Shown one piece after another: positions 28,677-37,417 of a stretch of 64,000 bases of DNA. The DNA is from Pseudomonas sp. B33.4 (lineage in GTDB: Bacteria; Pseudomonadota; Gammaproteobacteria; Pseudomonadales; Pseudomonadaceae). Both the position numbers and the translations under genes were made by a program. How positions within the stretch are numbered: the first letter of the stretch is position 1; each line of letters opens with the position of its first letter. The notes beneath the pieces were generated by a model. It ran no database searches. It was not told where the DNA came from and saw only the letters and a program-made list of their open reading frames with translations. The DNA is taken from NCBI RefSeq assembly GCF_034555375.1, contig NZ_CP140706.1, forward strand, positions 239,001-303,000, read 5' to 3'.

Positions 28677-29996
28677 ATGAGCAGACAGTTGAAACTCGGC
28701 GCGTTCCTCATGGCCACCGGGCACCACGTGGCAGCGTGGCGTCATCCTGAAGTGCCGGCGAATGCGGGTCTGGATTTCACCCATTACAAACGGCTGGCGC
28801 AGATCGCCGAGGCGGCGAAATTCGATGCGTTGTTTGTCGCTGACAGCGTCGCCGCGCCGACCCAGAACATCGCCAGTCGCATGGCGCGCTCCGATCACTT
28901 TGAACCGCTGACGTTGCTCTCGGCGCTGAGTGCGGTAACCGAACACATCGGCCTGATTGCGACGGCGACCACCAGCTACAACGAGCCGTATCACGTGGCA
29001 CGCAAATTCGCTTCGCTTGATCACCTGTCGGGTGGGCGTGCGGGGTGGAATCTGGTGACCTCGGACAATGCTGCCGAGGCGCTGAATTTCGGCCGCGACG
29101 AACATATTGGTCATGCCGAACGCTACAGCCGTGCCCGCGAATTTCATCAGGTGGTGACCGGGCTTTGGGATAGCTGGGAGGATGATGCCTTCTTTCGCGA
29201 CAAGGCCAGCGGAGCGTACTACGACCCTTCGAAGCTGCATGTACTGGATCACGTCGGCGAACACTTCCGGGTCAAAGGTCCGCTGAACGTTGCGCGCTCG
29301 CCGCAGGGGCAGCCGGTGATCGTCCAGGCCGGCTCTTCGGAAACCGGACGCGAATTGGCAGCGCAGACCGCTGAAGTGGTGTTCACCGCGCAGACCTCGC
29401 TGGCCAATGCCCAAGCGTTCTACGCCGATCTCAAAGGGCGCTTGCCGAAATACGGGCGCAACGCCGAATCGCTGAAAATCATGCCCGGAGTTTTTGTCGT
29501 CGTCGGCCGCACCGAAGCCGAGGCGCAGGAAAAATGTGAAACGTTTCAGCAATTAGTCGAACCCGAGGTTGGCGTCGCCTTGCTTGGGCGTATGCTGGGC
29601 AACTTCGATTTGTCGAAGTACCCGCTGGACGGGCCGTTACCGGATTTACCGCTGACGGAAAGCGGCCAGCAGAGCCGGCAGAAATTGCTCACTGAGTTGG
29701 CGGGGCGGGAGAACCTGAGCCTTGCCGAACTGGGTCGCAAGATTGCTGGCGGACGCGGGCATTACAGCCTGGTCGGTACGCCGCAGCAGATCGCTGATCG
29801 CTTACAGGAATGGTTCGAACAGGGCGCTGCGGACGGTTTCAACGTGCTGGTGCCACACCTGCCTGGCGGGCTCGAAGACTTCGCCAATGGCGTGGTGCCG
29901 GAACTGCAACGGCGTGGGTTGTTCAGAACGGAGTATGAGGGGCGGACGTTGCGCCAGAACCTTGGTCTCGCTCGACCCGGCAATAGATTTTTGTAG
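28677..29996 (+). CDS. LLM-class FMN-dependent monooxygenase (NtaA/DmoA family)
   Basis: The 439-residue luciferase-like protein has motifs KFDALFVADSVAAP, SLDHLSGGRAGWNLVTS and PVIVQAGSSETG. It is related to, but distinct from, the monooxygenase at 12411-13769. The ATG follows the TonB receptor stop by a single base (TGAGATG), so the two are one operon. Family members oxidise sulfones, sulfides or aminopolycarboxylates using reduced FMN from a separate reductase. Substrate unknown. Confidence 0.9.
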   Translation: MSRQLKLGAFLMATGHHVAAWRHPEVPANAGLDFTHYKRLAQIAEAAKFDALFVADSVAAPTQNIASRMARSDHFEPLTLLSALSAVTEHIGLIATATTSYNEPYHVARKFASLDHLSGGRAGWNLVTSDNAAEALNFGRDEHIGHAERYSRAREFHQVVTGLWDSWEDDAFFRDKASGAYYDPSKLHVLDHVGEHFRVKGPLNVARSPQGQPVIVQAGSSETGRELAAQTAEVVFTAQTSLANAQAFYADLKGRLPKYGRNAESLKIMPGVFVVVGRTEAEAQEKCETFQQLVEPEVGVALLGRMLGNFDLSKYPLDGPLPDLPLTESGQQSRQKLLTELAGRENLSLAELGRKIAGGRGHYSLVGTPQQIADRLQEWFEQGAADGFNVLVPHLPGGLEDFANGVVPELQRRGLFRTEYEGRTLRQNLGLARPGNRFL

Positions 29997-30002
29997 CACC
30001 CA

Positions 30003-30022
30003 ATCGCTAGCCTGCTAGCGAT
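30003..30022. repeat. Short palindrome between monooxygenase and reductase genes
   Basis: ATCGCTAG-CCTG-CTAGCGAT forms an 8-bp hairpin 6 bases past the monooxygenase stop. It looks like a diverged single REP unit. Confidence 0.5.
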
Positions 30023-30062
30023 GAAGTCGACACCCATTTCAAGACAGACAAGAGAGGATTCG

Positions 30063-31100
30063 ATGACTTACACCGCTGCCGAAAATCGCTATGACTCCAT
30101 CCCTTACCGCCGCGTCGGCCGCAGCGGTCTGGTGCTGCCGGCGTTGTCGCTGGGCCTGTGGCATAACTTCGGTGACAGCACGCCGATCGACACCCAGCGC
30201 GCCTTGCTGCGCACCGCGTTCGATCTGGGCATCAACCACTTCGACCTGGCCAACAACTACGGCCCGCCCTACGGCAGCGCCGAGACTAATTTCGGCCGCT
30301 TGCTGCGTGAAGACTTCAAGCAGTACCGCGACGAGCTGATCATCTCCAGCAAGGCCGGTTGGGACATGTGGCCCGGCCCTTACGGTCAGGGCGGTGGCTC
30401 GCGCAAATACGTGCTGGCCAGCCTCGACCAGAGCCTGCAACGGCTCGGTCTGGACTATGTGGATATCTTCTATTCGCACCGCTTCGACCCGGACACCCCA
30501 CTGGAAGAAACCGCCAGCGCCCTCGCCACCGCCGTACAGCAGGGCAAGGCGTTGTACATCGGTATCTCGTCGTATTCCGGGGTAAAAACCCGTGAGATGG
30601 CGGCGCTGTTGAAAGAGTGGAAAGTACCGCTGTTGATCCATCAACCGGCGTACAACCTGCTCAATCGCTGGGTGGAAAAAGATCTGCTGGATACCACTGA
30701 TGAACTCGGTACTGGCGTGATCGCGTTCACGCCGCTGGCGCAAGGTCTGCTCACCGACAAATACCTCAACGGCGTGCCGGCGGATGCGCGGGTCAATCGT
30801 CCGGGCGGTGGTTCGTTGCAGGCTTCGCATCTGTCCGACGCCAACATTGCTCATGTGCGGGCGTTGAACGAGATCGCCAAGCGTCGCGGCCAGAGCCTGG
30901 CGCAACTGGCGCTGGCGTGGACGCTGCGTGATCCACGGGTGACCTCGGCGTTGATTGGTGCGAGCCGGCCGGAGCAGATTATCGAGAACGTTGGGGCGTT
31001 GAAGAATCTGAGTTTCAGTGTTGAAGAACTGGCGGAGATTGACCGGTTTGCCCAGGAGGGTGGGATCAATCTTTGGGAGAGGCCTTCGACGGCGGAGTGA
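30063..31100 (+). CDS. yghZ: Aldo/keto reductase, L-glyceraldehyde 3-phosphate reductase type
   Basis: The 345-residue (alpha/beta)8 NADPH-dependent reductase has the full catalytic tetrad D61, Y66, K97 and H139. It matches E. coli YghZ/Gpr along its length (LPALSLGLWHNFGD; FDLANNYGPPYGSAE; DMWPGPYGQGG; QPAYNLLNRWVEK). YghZ reduces L-glyceraldehyde 3-phosphate and methylglyoxal. Here it is third in the TonB receptor operon and may act on an aldehyde released by the monooxygenase. Start ATG 30063 has AGAGAGG upstream. Confidence 0.88.
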   Translation: MTYTAAENRYDSIPYRRVGRSGLVLPALSLGLWHNFGDSTPIDTQRALLRTAFDLGINHFDLANNYGPPYGSAETNFGRLLREDFKQYRDELIISSKAGWDMWPGPYGQGGGSRKYVLASLDQSLQRLGLDYVDIFYSHRFDPDTPLEETASALATAVQQGKALYIGISSYSGVKTREMAALLKEWKVPLLIHQPAYNLLNRWVEKDLLDTTDELGTGVIAFTPLAQGLLTDKYLNGVPADARVNRPGGGSLQASHLSDANIAHVRALNEIAKRRGQSLAQLALAWTLRDPRVTSALIGASRPEQIIENVGALKNLSFSVEELAEIDRFAQEGGINLWERPSTAE

Positions 31101-31104
31101 TTCA

Positions 31105-31280
31105 CCCTCACCCCAGCCCTCTCCCTGAGGGAGAGGGAGCCGACCGAGGTGTCTTGCGTCTTACATCGACGTGAAATACCGAGTCGATTATGGATTCAGC
31201 AAAGCAATATCAGGTCGGCGTACCTCTAAAGCATCCCCCATTCAGTCCCCTCTCCCTCCGGGAGAGGGTTAGGGTGAGGG
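31105..31280. repeat. Inverted-repeat element, long form (copy 1, 176 bp)
   Basis: It starts CCCTCACCCCAGCCCTCTCC and ends with the near reverse complement GAGAGGGTTAGGGTGAGGG (2 mismatches in 21). Each end also folds alone (CCCTCTCCC-TGA-GGGAGAGGG). It lies between the convergent yghZ and tauD, where it could terminate both. Same length and interior as copy 3. Confidence 0.85.
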
Positions 31281-31301
31281 GCTTTTGCTGTAAAAAACGG
31301 C

Positions 31302-32144
31302 TCAACGAAAAAACGGCACATCCCCCAACACCGTCGCCCGCTGCATCACCCGCCGCGCCGGCCGGTAATCATCCACCGCGTAATGCTGGGTCACGCGGTT
31401 ATCCCAGAACGCAATATCGTCCTGCTGCCAACGCCAGCGAATGGTGAATTCCGGCCGCGTTGCATGGGCGAACAGAAACTTCAGAATCGCCTCGCTCTCG
31501 GTTTCCGACAGCTCATTGATCTTCGACGTGAAGCCTTCATTGACGAACAACGAACGCCGCCCACTGGCCGGATGTGTACGAATCACCGGGTGCGACAGCG
31601 GTGGATTCTTGCGTCGCGCCTCTTCCCACTGCGCCAATGCTTCAGGCGTATTGCCATAACGCTCCAGCGGAAAAGAGCGAGTGAAATCGTGCGTCGCCGT
31701 CAGCCCTTCAAGCAAGCCTTTCATCGGCGCCGACAGCGCTTCATACGCAGCAATGCCGCTGGCCCACAACGTGTCGCCACCAAACTCCGGCAGCAACTTG
31801 GCGCTGAGCACCGCACCCATCGCCGGCGTCGGCAGGAAGGTCACGTCGGTGTGCCAGATCGCGTTGTCGCGCACGTCGGTGACGGCGGTGTCGAGGATCA
31901 GCACTTCCGGTTGTTCCGGCACGTTCGGGTAGATCGGGTGAATGTGCAGGTCACCGAAGTACGCCGCAAAGCACGCCTGTTGTGGCGGTTCGATTGGCTG
32001 GTTGCGGAAGAACAAAACCTGGTATTTGAGCAGCGCCTGCTCGATCGCGTCGCGGTGTTCCAGGCTCAGTGGCTGGCTGATGTCGACGCCGCTGATTTGC
32101 GCGCCGAGGGCCGAGCTTAACGGGGTGATGTGGAGGCTGCTCAT
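31302..32144 (-). CDS. tauD: Taurine dioxygenase
   Basis: The 280-residue Fe(II)/2-oxoglutarate dioxygenase hydroxylates taurine so that it splits into sulfite and aminoacetaldehyde. The iron ligands H98, D100 (IWHTD) and H254 and the 2-oxoglutarate arginine R269 sit at nearly the same positions as in E. coli TauD. ATG 32144 has a GA-rich site upstream. Last gene of tauABCD, separated from tauC by a REPIN. Confidence 0.94.
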   Translation of the reverse strand: MSSLHITPLSSALGAQISGVDISQPLSLEHRDAIEQALLKYQVLFFRNQPIEPPQQACFAAYFGDLHIHPIYPNVPEQPEVLILDTAVTDVRDNAIWHTDVTFLPTPAMGAVLSAKLLPEFGGDTLWASGIAAYEALSAPMKGLLEGLTATHDFTRSFPLERYGNTPEALAQWEEARRKNPPLSHPVIRTHPASGRRSLFVNEGFTSKINELSETESEAILKFLFAHATRPEFTIRWRWQQDDIAFWDNRVTQHYAVDDYRPARRVMQRATVLGDVPFFR

Positions 32145-32176
32145 GGTCTTTCTCTTCAATTCCGGTCATCACCCTA

Positions 32177-32261
32177 TGTAGGAGCTGCCAAAGGCTGCGA
32201 TCTGTTGATCTTGATCTTTATAAGCAAGGTCAAAAGATCGCAGCCTTCGGCAGCTCCTACA
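32177..32261. repeat. REPIN, GTAGGAGCTGCC family
   Basis: TGTAGGAGCTGCCAAAGGCT... (32177-32202) and its reverse complement (32236-32261). Same family as 62780-62864. Inside the tau operon, between tauC and tauD. Confidence 0.85.
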
Positions 32262-32278
32262 GGGGGATTCAAAAAGTT

Positions 32279-33118
32279 TTAGTGGGCCTGGCCGTGCCAC
32301 GGCACCAGTTTGCGCTGCAGGGCGCGCAGGCCCATTTCCATGGCGAAGGCGATCAGGGCGATGACCAGAATCCCCAGTACCACCACGTCGGTGACCAGGA
32401 ACTGCGCGGCCGACTGCACCATAAAACCCAAGCCGCTGGTGGCAGCAATCAGTTCGGCCGCAACCAGCGTCGACCAGCCAACGCCCAGACCAATGCGCAC
32501 GCCCGTGAGAATGTCCGGCAATGCGCTCGGCAAAATCACATGGCGAATCAGCTGCAAACGCGTCGCACCCAACGTCTGCGCCGCGCGCAATTTCGCCGGA
32601 TCAACCGTGCGCACGCCGGTGGCGGTAGCGATGGCAATCGGCGCGAAAATCGCCAGATAAATCAGCAGCACTTTCGACAATTCGCCAATGCCGCACCAGA
32701 TCACGATCAGCGGCAAATAGGCGAGCGGCGGAATAGGGCGGTAGAACTCGATCAGCGGATCGAGCACGCCACGGGCGATGCGGTTGGCACCAATGGCGAT
32801 ACCCACTGGCACGGCGGTCAGGATCGCAAAACCGAGGCCCAGACCGATGCGGCTCAGGCTCGCGCCCAAGTGCTGCCACAAGGTCGAATCCATGTAACCG
32901 GTAGTCGCCAGTAACCAGCCCTTCTGCAGCACGGCGGACGGTGGCGGCAGGAACAGCGGCTCGATCAGTCCTGTGGCCGTCACCGCCCACCAGATCGCCA
33001 ACAAGGCAAACAGCGTCAGCAAGCTGATCCAGCGTGTGCTGAGGCTGCGGCGTACCGGAATCGCCACCGAAGCACTGACGGGTTTTACCGCTGCCGAGGA
33101 AACGTCGTAACTGCTCAT
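32279..33118 (-). CDS. tauC: Taurine ABC transporter permease
   Basis: The 279-residue SsuC/TauC-type permease has six hydrophobic segments and an EAA loop ([22 protein letters not shown]). Its start overlaps the end of tauB by 4 bp. It forms the inner-membrane channel for taurine. Confidence 0.93.
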   Translation of the reverse strand: MSSYDVSSAAVKPVSASVAIPVRRSLSTRWISLLTLFALLAIWWAVTATGLIEPLFLPPPSAVLQKGWLLATTGYMDSTLWQHLGASLSRIGLGLGFAILTAVPVGIAIGANRIARGVLDPLIEFYRPIPPLAYLPLIVIWCGIGELSKVLLIYLAIFAPIAIATATGVRTVDPAKLRAAQTLGATRLQLIRHVILPSALPDILTGVRIGLGVGWSTLVAAELIAATSGLGFMVQSAAQFLVTDVVVLGILVIALIAFAMEMGLRALQRKLVPWHGQAH

Positions 33119-33909
33119 GCGCGCTCCTGCCGTTGCCCGGCGCTGCGTTGCGAGAACACTTTGCTCAGCACGTGTTCGCGGGTTTCGATAAAACGCGGAT
33201 CGGATTTGATCGCACGGGCGGATTCGCCAGCGGCGTAGCGCTGGCCGAAATCCAGGTGCAGGCGCTCAACGATCTGCCCCGGATTCGGCGCGAGCAGAAT
33301 CAGGTCAGTGGCGAGGAACACCGCTTCTTCAATGTCATGGGTAATCAGGAAAACCGGCTTGGCGGTGCGCTGCCAGACTTGCAGCAACAGCTCCTGCATC
33401 TGCTCGCGGGTGAATGCGTCGAGGGCGCCGAAGGGTTCGTCCATCAGCAACACACGCGGGTCAGCGGCGAGGGCGCGGGCGAGGCCGACGCGTTGTTTCT
33501 GGCCACCGGAGAGTTGCCAGATGCGACGGTTTTCGAAACCGGAAAGGTCCACCAGCGCGAGCATTTCACGGGCGATCTTTTCGCGTTTGTCCCTGGCGAC
33601 ACCGGCCAGTTCCAGACCGAATGCAACGTTGGCCAGCACGTCCTGCCAAGGCAACAAGGCGTCGTCCTGGAACACCACACCGCGTTCGGCGCTCGGGCCT
33701 TTGACCGGCACGCCGTCGAGGGTGATGCGCCCGGCGCTCGGTTCGACGAAACCGGCAATCAGGTTCAACAGCGATGTCTTGCCACTGCCGGACGGGCCGA
33801 GGGCGACCAGCAATTGCTGAGGCCCCAGGGTCAGAGAAATATCCGCCAGCACCGGTGTCGGGCTGCCCGGGTACTGTGCGCTGATGCGCTCCAGCTGTAG
33901 CAAGGCCAT
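33115..33909 (-). CDS. tauB: Taurine ABC transporter ATP-binding protein
   Basis: The 264-residue ATPase has Walker A GPSGSGKT, signature [15 protein letters not shown], Walker [13 protein letters not shown] and H-loop [14 protein letters not shown] 33909 ([10 protein letters not shown]) is preferred over the longer frame, whose first 71 codons lie inside tauA. 16 bp after tauA. Confidence 0.93.
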   Translation of the reverse strand: MALLQLERISAQYPGSPTPVLADISLTLGPQQLLVALGPSGSGKTSLLNLIAGFVEPSAGRITLDGVPVKGPSAERGVVFQDDALLPWQDVLANVAFGLELAGVARDKREKIAREMLALVDLSGFENRRIWQLSGGQKQRVGLARALAADPRVLLMDEPFGALDAFTREQMQELLLQVWQRTAKPVFLITHDIEEAVFLATDLILLAPNPGQIVERLHLDFGQRYAAGESARAIKSDPRFIETREHVLSKVFSQRSAGQRQERA

Positions 33910-33925
33910 CGCAGTTAACTCCCGA

Positions 33926-34903
33926 TCAGTTGGTGATGTATTTGGCGCTGACGTACGGCGCGTAGTCCGGCAGCACGGCTTCAACCTTGCCTTGCTCCTT
34001 GAGGAACGCGGCGGTGTCGGTGATGGCTTTGGTGGTCGGTGCGCCGAGGGTGACGACCTGATCAGCCGCCAGCGGGTAGACGTTGCCTTGCAGCAACAAC
34101 GGAATATCGCTGGCCTTGGCACCGGAGAGTTTCACCAGTTTGTCGACGTTGGATTGATCGGCGAGCCAGGCTTTCGGGTCTTTGCGGTAATCGGCGTAGG
34201 CGTCGAGGGTGACCTTGGCGAACGCGGTGACGATTTCCGGGTGCTTCTCGGCGAAGTCTTTGCGCACGATCCACGCATCAAAGGTCGGCGCGCCGAACTT
34301 GGCCAGCTCGCCGGAAGTGATCAGCACTTTGCCGTTTTCCTTGGCCACGCCGAGTGCCGGATCCCAAACGTAGGTGGCATCGATATCACCGCGTTTCCAC
34401 GCCGCAACAATCGCTGGCGGCGCGAGGTTGAGCACGGTGACTTTCGATGGATCGATGTTCCAGTGCTTCAGCGCGGCGAGCAGGCTGTAGTGACCGGTCG
34501 ATACAAACGGCACGGCTATTTTCTTGCCGATCAGATCTTGCGGGGTCTTGATCCCGGAACCGTCGCGCGCGACCAGTGCTTCGGCGGCGCCGATCTGGGT
34601 GGCGATGAGGAAAGTTTCGACCGGGACTTTGCGCGTGATCGCGGCGGTCAGCGGGCTCGAACCAAGGTAGCCGATCTGCACATCACCGGAAGCGATAGCG
34701 GCGATGATGTCGGCGCCGTTGTCGAACTTGCGCCAGGCGATGTCGGCTTTGGTGGCTTTTTCGTAAGCGCCGTCGGCCTGGGCGACTTTCGCCGGGTCAA
34801 CAGTGGTTTGGTAGGCGACGGTGAGGTCGGCGGCCTGAGCCAGAAAACTCGCGGCAGCCAGAGAGGCCACGGCCAGCAGGCGAAGCGGGAAATTCAGTTT
34901 CAT
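33926..34903 (-). CDS. tauA: Taurine-binding periplasmic protein
   Basis: The 325-residue substrate-binding protein has a signal peptide ending [10 protein letters not shown]. The mature region has TauA/SsuA features ([59 protein letters not shown]). The second motif carries the sulfonate-binding loop. First gene of tauABCD. An AT-rich motif like that of the sfnB leader stands about 65 bp upstream. Confidence 0.94.
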   Translation of the reverse strand: MKLNFPLRLLAVASLAAASFLAQAADLTVAYQTTVDPAKVAQADGAYEKATKADIAWRKFDNGADIIAAIASGDVQIGYLGSSPLTAAITRKVPVETFLIATQIGAAEALVARDGSGIKTPQDLIGKKIAVPFVSTGHYSLLAALKHWNIDPSKVTVLNLAPPAIVAAWKRGDIDATYVWDPALGVAKENGKVLITSGELAKFGAPTFDAWIVRKDFAEKHPEIVTAFAKVTLDAYADYRKDPKAWLADQSNVDKLVKLSGAKASDIPLLLQGNVYPLAADQVVTLGAPTTKAITDTAAFLKEQGKVEAVLPDYAPYVSAKYITN

Positions 34904-34968
34904 TGAAAAGCTCCAAATCAGGCGACCGAGCGTCGGCGTGAAAGGAGACTAAATGATCTAAGAATCAG

Positions 34969-34993
34969 TAAATAAATAACTTTTTAGAATGAG
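34969..34993 (-). promoter_or_regulatory. AT-rich motif shared with the sfnB upstream region
   Basis: Plus-strand GTAAATAAATAACTTTTTAG then AATGA; in the operon direction ATTCTAAAAAGTTATTTATT. It aligns with 16397-16421 over about 24 bases with two one-base indels and an exact TAACTTTT core. Confidence 0.45.
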
Positions 34994-35067
34994 CTTATGA
35001 GCGGAAAAATCTAAGGCTCGGGGGATTGTGGATATTTCGGATCTTGCGTTCGACGTTAGATCTTTGC

Positions 35068-35228
35068 CCCCTCACCCCAGCCCTCTCCCCCAAGGGGGCG
35101 AGGGGGGAAAGGGAGCCGACCTTTATGCTTTTCAAGGCCTGGGTTCGGCTCGGTATTTCAGGTCGGTGTACTTCGTACCAACAACCCGGTCGGTCCCCTC
35201 TCCCTCTGGGAGAGGGTTAGGGTGAGGG
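35068..35228. repeat. Inverted-repeat element, short form (copy 2, 161 bp)
   Basis: Same ends as copy 1. The left end carries a CCCCCAAGGGGGCGAGGGGG insertion and the interior differs from copies 1 and 3. It matches copy 4 in length and arrangement. Sits 5 bp past the gshA stop. Confidence 0.85.
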
Positions 35229-35233
35229 GCTCT

Positions 35234-36817
35234 TCAGTTACTGATTGCGAGAATGCTTGCCTGATACGACCCGACAAACACATCAAAATCCCCCACTTCG
35301 TTCTGCTCCAGCTCAGCCTGCGCAGCGAGAGAAGTACGCGCCAACTCCTCAAACTTAGCCTGCTCATCCGCCGCCAATGGCTCGCTGCGGAAGAACTCGG
35401 CATGCGCCTGACTCTGACGCAGCGAGAACTGCGCAAAGCTCTCCTTATGCTCAGCCATCGCCGCCAGCACCTGCGCGGATGGCGTCAGGGACGGATCGCT
35501 GACCTTGGCTAGTTGCGCGTCCAGCGCCTTGCTGTGCGCATCGCCGCCATGGCTCTGATCCAGTAACGCCGCCAGCGGGGCGATTTGCTCCAGCAGTTCG
35601 GCCGCCCAGGTCTTCATCTCCACCGATTCACCGTCGCGCTGCAATTGCAGGCCCGGACGACGACCTTCCTTGACCACGCTGAGGAAGTTCGAGGTGGCGT
35701 TGCCGCACGAGGTGTTGGTCAGCAGCGGGCTGTCGTTCAGCGCGCAATACAGCAGGAACGCATCGAGGAAACGCGACTCGGTGAGGTCGATGCCCATCGG
35801 CAGGAACGGATTGATGTCCAGGCAGCGCACTTCGACGTACTGAATGCCCCGGGCCACCAGCGCCTGAATCGGCCGCTCGCCAGTGTAAGTCACGCGTTTC
35901 GGGCGGATGTTGGAGTAGTACTCGTTTTCGATCTGCAGGATGTTGGTGTTGAGCTGCACCCACTCACCATCCTTGTGCGTGCCGACTTCAACGTACGGCG
36001 CGTACGGTGTGGCCACGGCTTTGCGCAGGCTGTCGGTGTAGCTCGCCAGATCGTTGTAGCACGGCGTCAGACCGGCCTGAGCGTTGCTCTGATAACCGAG
36101 GTCGCTCATGCGCAGGCTGGTGGCGTACGGCAGATACAGTGTGTCCGGATCGAGTTGTTCCAGTTGATGCGAACGACCACGCAGGAAACCGGCGTCCAGC
36201 GCCGGTGACGCCCCGAACAGGTACATCAACAGCCAGCTGTAGCGGCGGAAGTTGCGGATCAGCGCGATGTAGGAAAACGACTGGAAGTCGCGATCCGTGC
36301 CGACAAACCCTTCGGTCTCGCGCAGCAGCGGCCAGAGCTGTTCCGGCAGGGAGAAGTTGTAGTGAATCCCGGCGATGCACTGCATGGTTTTGCCGTACCG
36401 CAGGGCCAGGCCTTTGCGGTAGACGTACTTGAGTTGACCGATGTTGGAGGTGCCGTAATAGGCGATCGGGATGTCTTCCTCGGCCGGCAACGGGCACGGC
36501 ATCGATGGACTCCACAGGTACTCGTTGCCGAGTTTGCTGTAGGCAAAGCGGTGAATCTTGTCCAGGCTCGCCAGCGTATCAGCCGGATCGGGCAGGGCGG
36601 GCGTGATGAATTCCAGCAGCGACTCGGAGTAGTCGGTGGTGATCTGTTCGTTGGTCAGCGCGGAACCCAAGGCTTCGGGGTGCGGCGTTTGCGCCAGGCG
36701 ACCTTCGCTGGTCACGCGCAGGCATTCACGTTCGATACCGTGCAGGCACTGCTCGAGCAGAGAGAGGTTAGCGCGCTCGCCGAGCAGAGCCAGGCGGCGG
36801 TTGAGAAGTTCGCTCAA
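35234..36817 (-). CDS. gshA: Glutamate-cysteine ligase
   Basis: The 527-residue class I enzyme makes gamma-glutamylcysteine, the first step of glutathione synthesis. Motifs include [52 protein letters not shown] and [15 protein letters not shown] choose the TTG at 36817 ([13 protein letters not shown]) because AAGGA lies 8 bases upstream and the length then equals P. aeruginosa GshA; a GTG five codons earlier is the alternative. It stands apart from the tau operon, but draws on the same sulfur supply. Confidence 0.95.
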   Translation of the reverse strand: MSELLNRRLALLGERANLSLLEQCLHGIERECLRVTSEGRLAQTPHPEALGSALTNEQITTDYSESLLEFITPALPDPADTLASLDKIHRFAYSKLGNEYLWSPSMPCPLPAEEDIPIAYYGTSNIGQLKYVYRKGLALRYGKTMQCIAGIHYNFSLPEQLWPLLRETEGFVGTDRDFQSFSYIALIRNFRRYSWLLMYLFGASPALDAGFLRGRSHQLEQLDPDTLYLPYATSLRMSDLGYQSNAQAGLTPCYNDLASYTDSLRKAVATPYAPYVEVGTHKDGEWVQLNTNILQIENEYYSNIRPKRVTYTGERPIQALVARGIQYVEVRCLDINPFLPMGIDLTESRFLDAFLLYCALNDSPLLTNTSCGNATSNFLSVVKEGRRPGLQLQRDGESVEMKTWAAELLEQIAPLAALLDQSHGGDAHSKALDAQLAKVSDPSLTPSAQVLAAMAEHKESFAQFSLRQSQAHAEFFRSEPLAADEQAKFEELARTSLAAQAELEQNEVGDFDVFVGSYQASILAISN

Positions 36818-37030
36818 TTTGGATTCCTTCACGCGTCAGTCGCCCCAATATGGGGGTGGGCAGGACGGTCTACAAGGGTGAAGTTGAAACTGGCGTTATC
36901 GCCTGGTTTTTGAGCCACAACGGCCCGTGTCGATCGCCAACTTCACTCCTTGAATCTGGCTATTGCGCGCACGGAAAAGTTCGACGCCGCAGACGCAGCG
37001 CCGAAATTAACTCAAATTGATGGCGTCTAG

Positions 37031-37417
37031 CTACAGGACAGCGAACGTGCCTTGTGCTTTTGCGACCAGTTTGTCGCCCTGCATCACGTCGGCTTCGACC
37101 ACCAGTGTGCGCCGGCCCGGGTGAATCACCCGCGCCGTGCACAGCACCTCGCCGTCGGAAACGGCGCGGATATAGTTGATCTTGCACTCGATGGTCGCGC
37201 TCTGCTGATCGAAGCCGTGGGTGCTGGAACAGGCCAGCCCCATGGCAATGTCGACCAGACTGAACAGCGCGCCACCGTGCAATTTGCCGCCGCGATTGCG
37301 CAGCTCCGGTTCCAGCACCAGGGCAACTTGCGCCACCCCGGTTTCCAGGCTGTGCAGGCGGCAGCCCAACAGCTTGAAAAACGCGCTCTCGACGAGCCCG
37401 GCCGGAATCTCCATCAA
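37031..37417 (-). CDS. PaaI-family hotdog thioesterase
   Basis: The 128-residue hotdog protein has the PaaI motif [20 protein letters not shown], with Asn, His-Gly and Asp of the active site present. It probably hydrolyses an acyl- or aryl-CoA. The start overlaps the tex stop by 4 bp (ATGA), so it is co-translated with tex, an arrangement conserved in P. aeruginosa. Confidence 0.88.
   Translation of the reverse strand: MMEIPAGLVESAFFKLLGCRLHSLETGVAQVALVLEPELRNRGGKLHGGALFSLVDIAMGLACSSTHGFDQQSATIECKINYIRAVSDGEVLCTARVIHPGRRTLVVEADVMQGDKLVAKAQGTFAVL

Larger units (their letters stand above)
34904..35233. other. tauA upstream region plus inverted-repeat element
   Basis: 330 bp without a gene between tauA and the end of gshA. 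The part next to tauA is AT-rich and carries the motif at 34969-34993. The rest is the short-form repeat (35068-35228). Confidence 0.6.
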
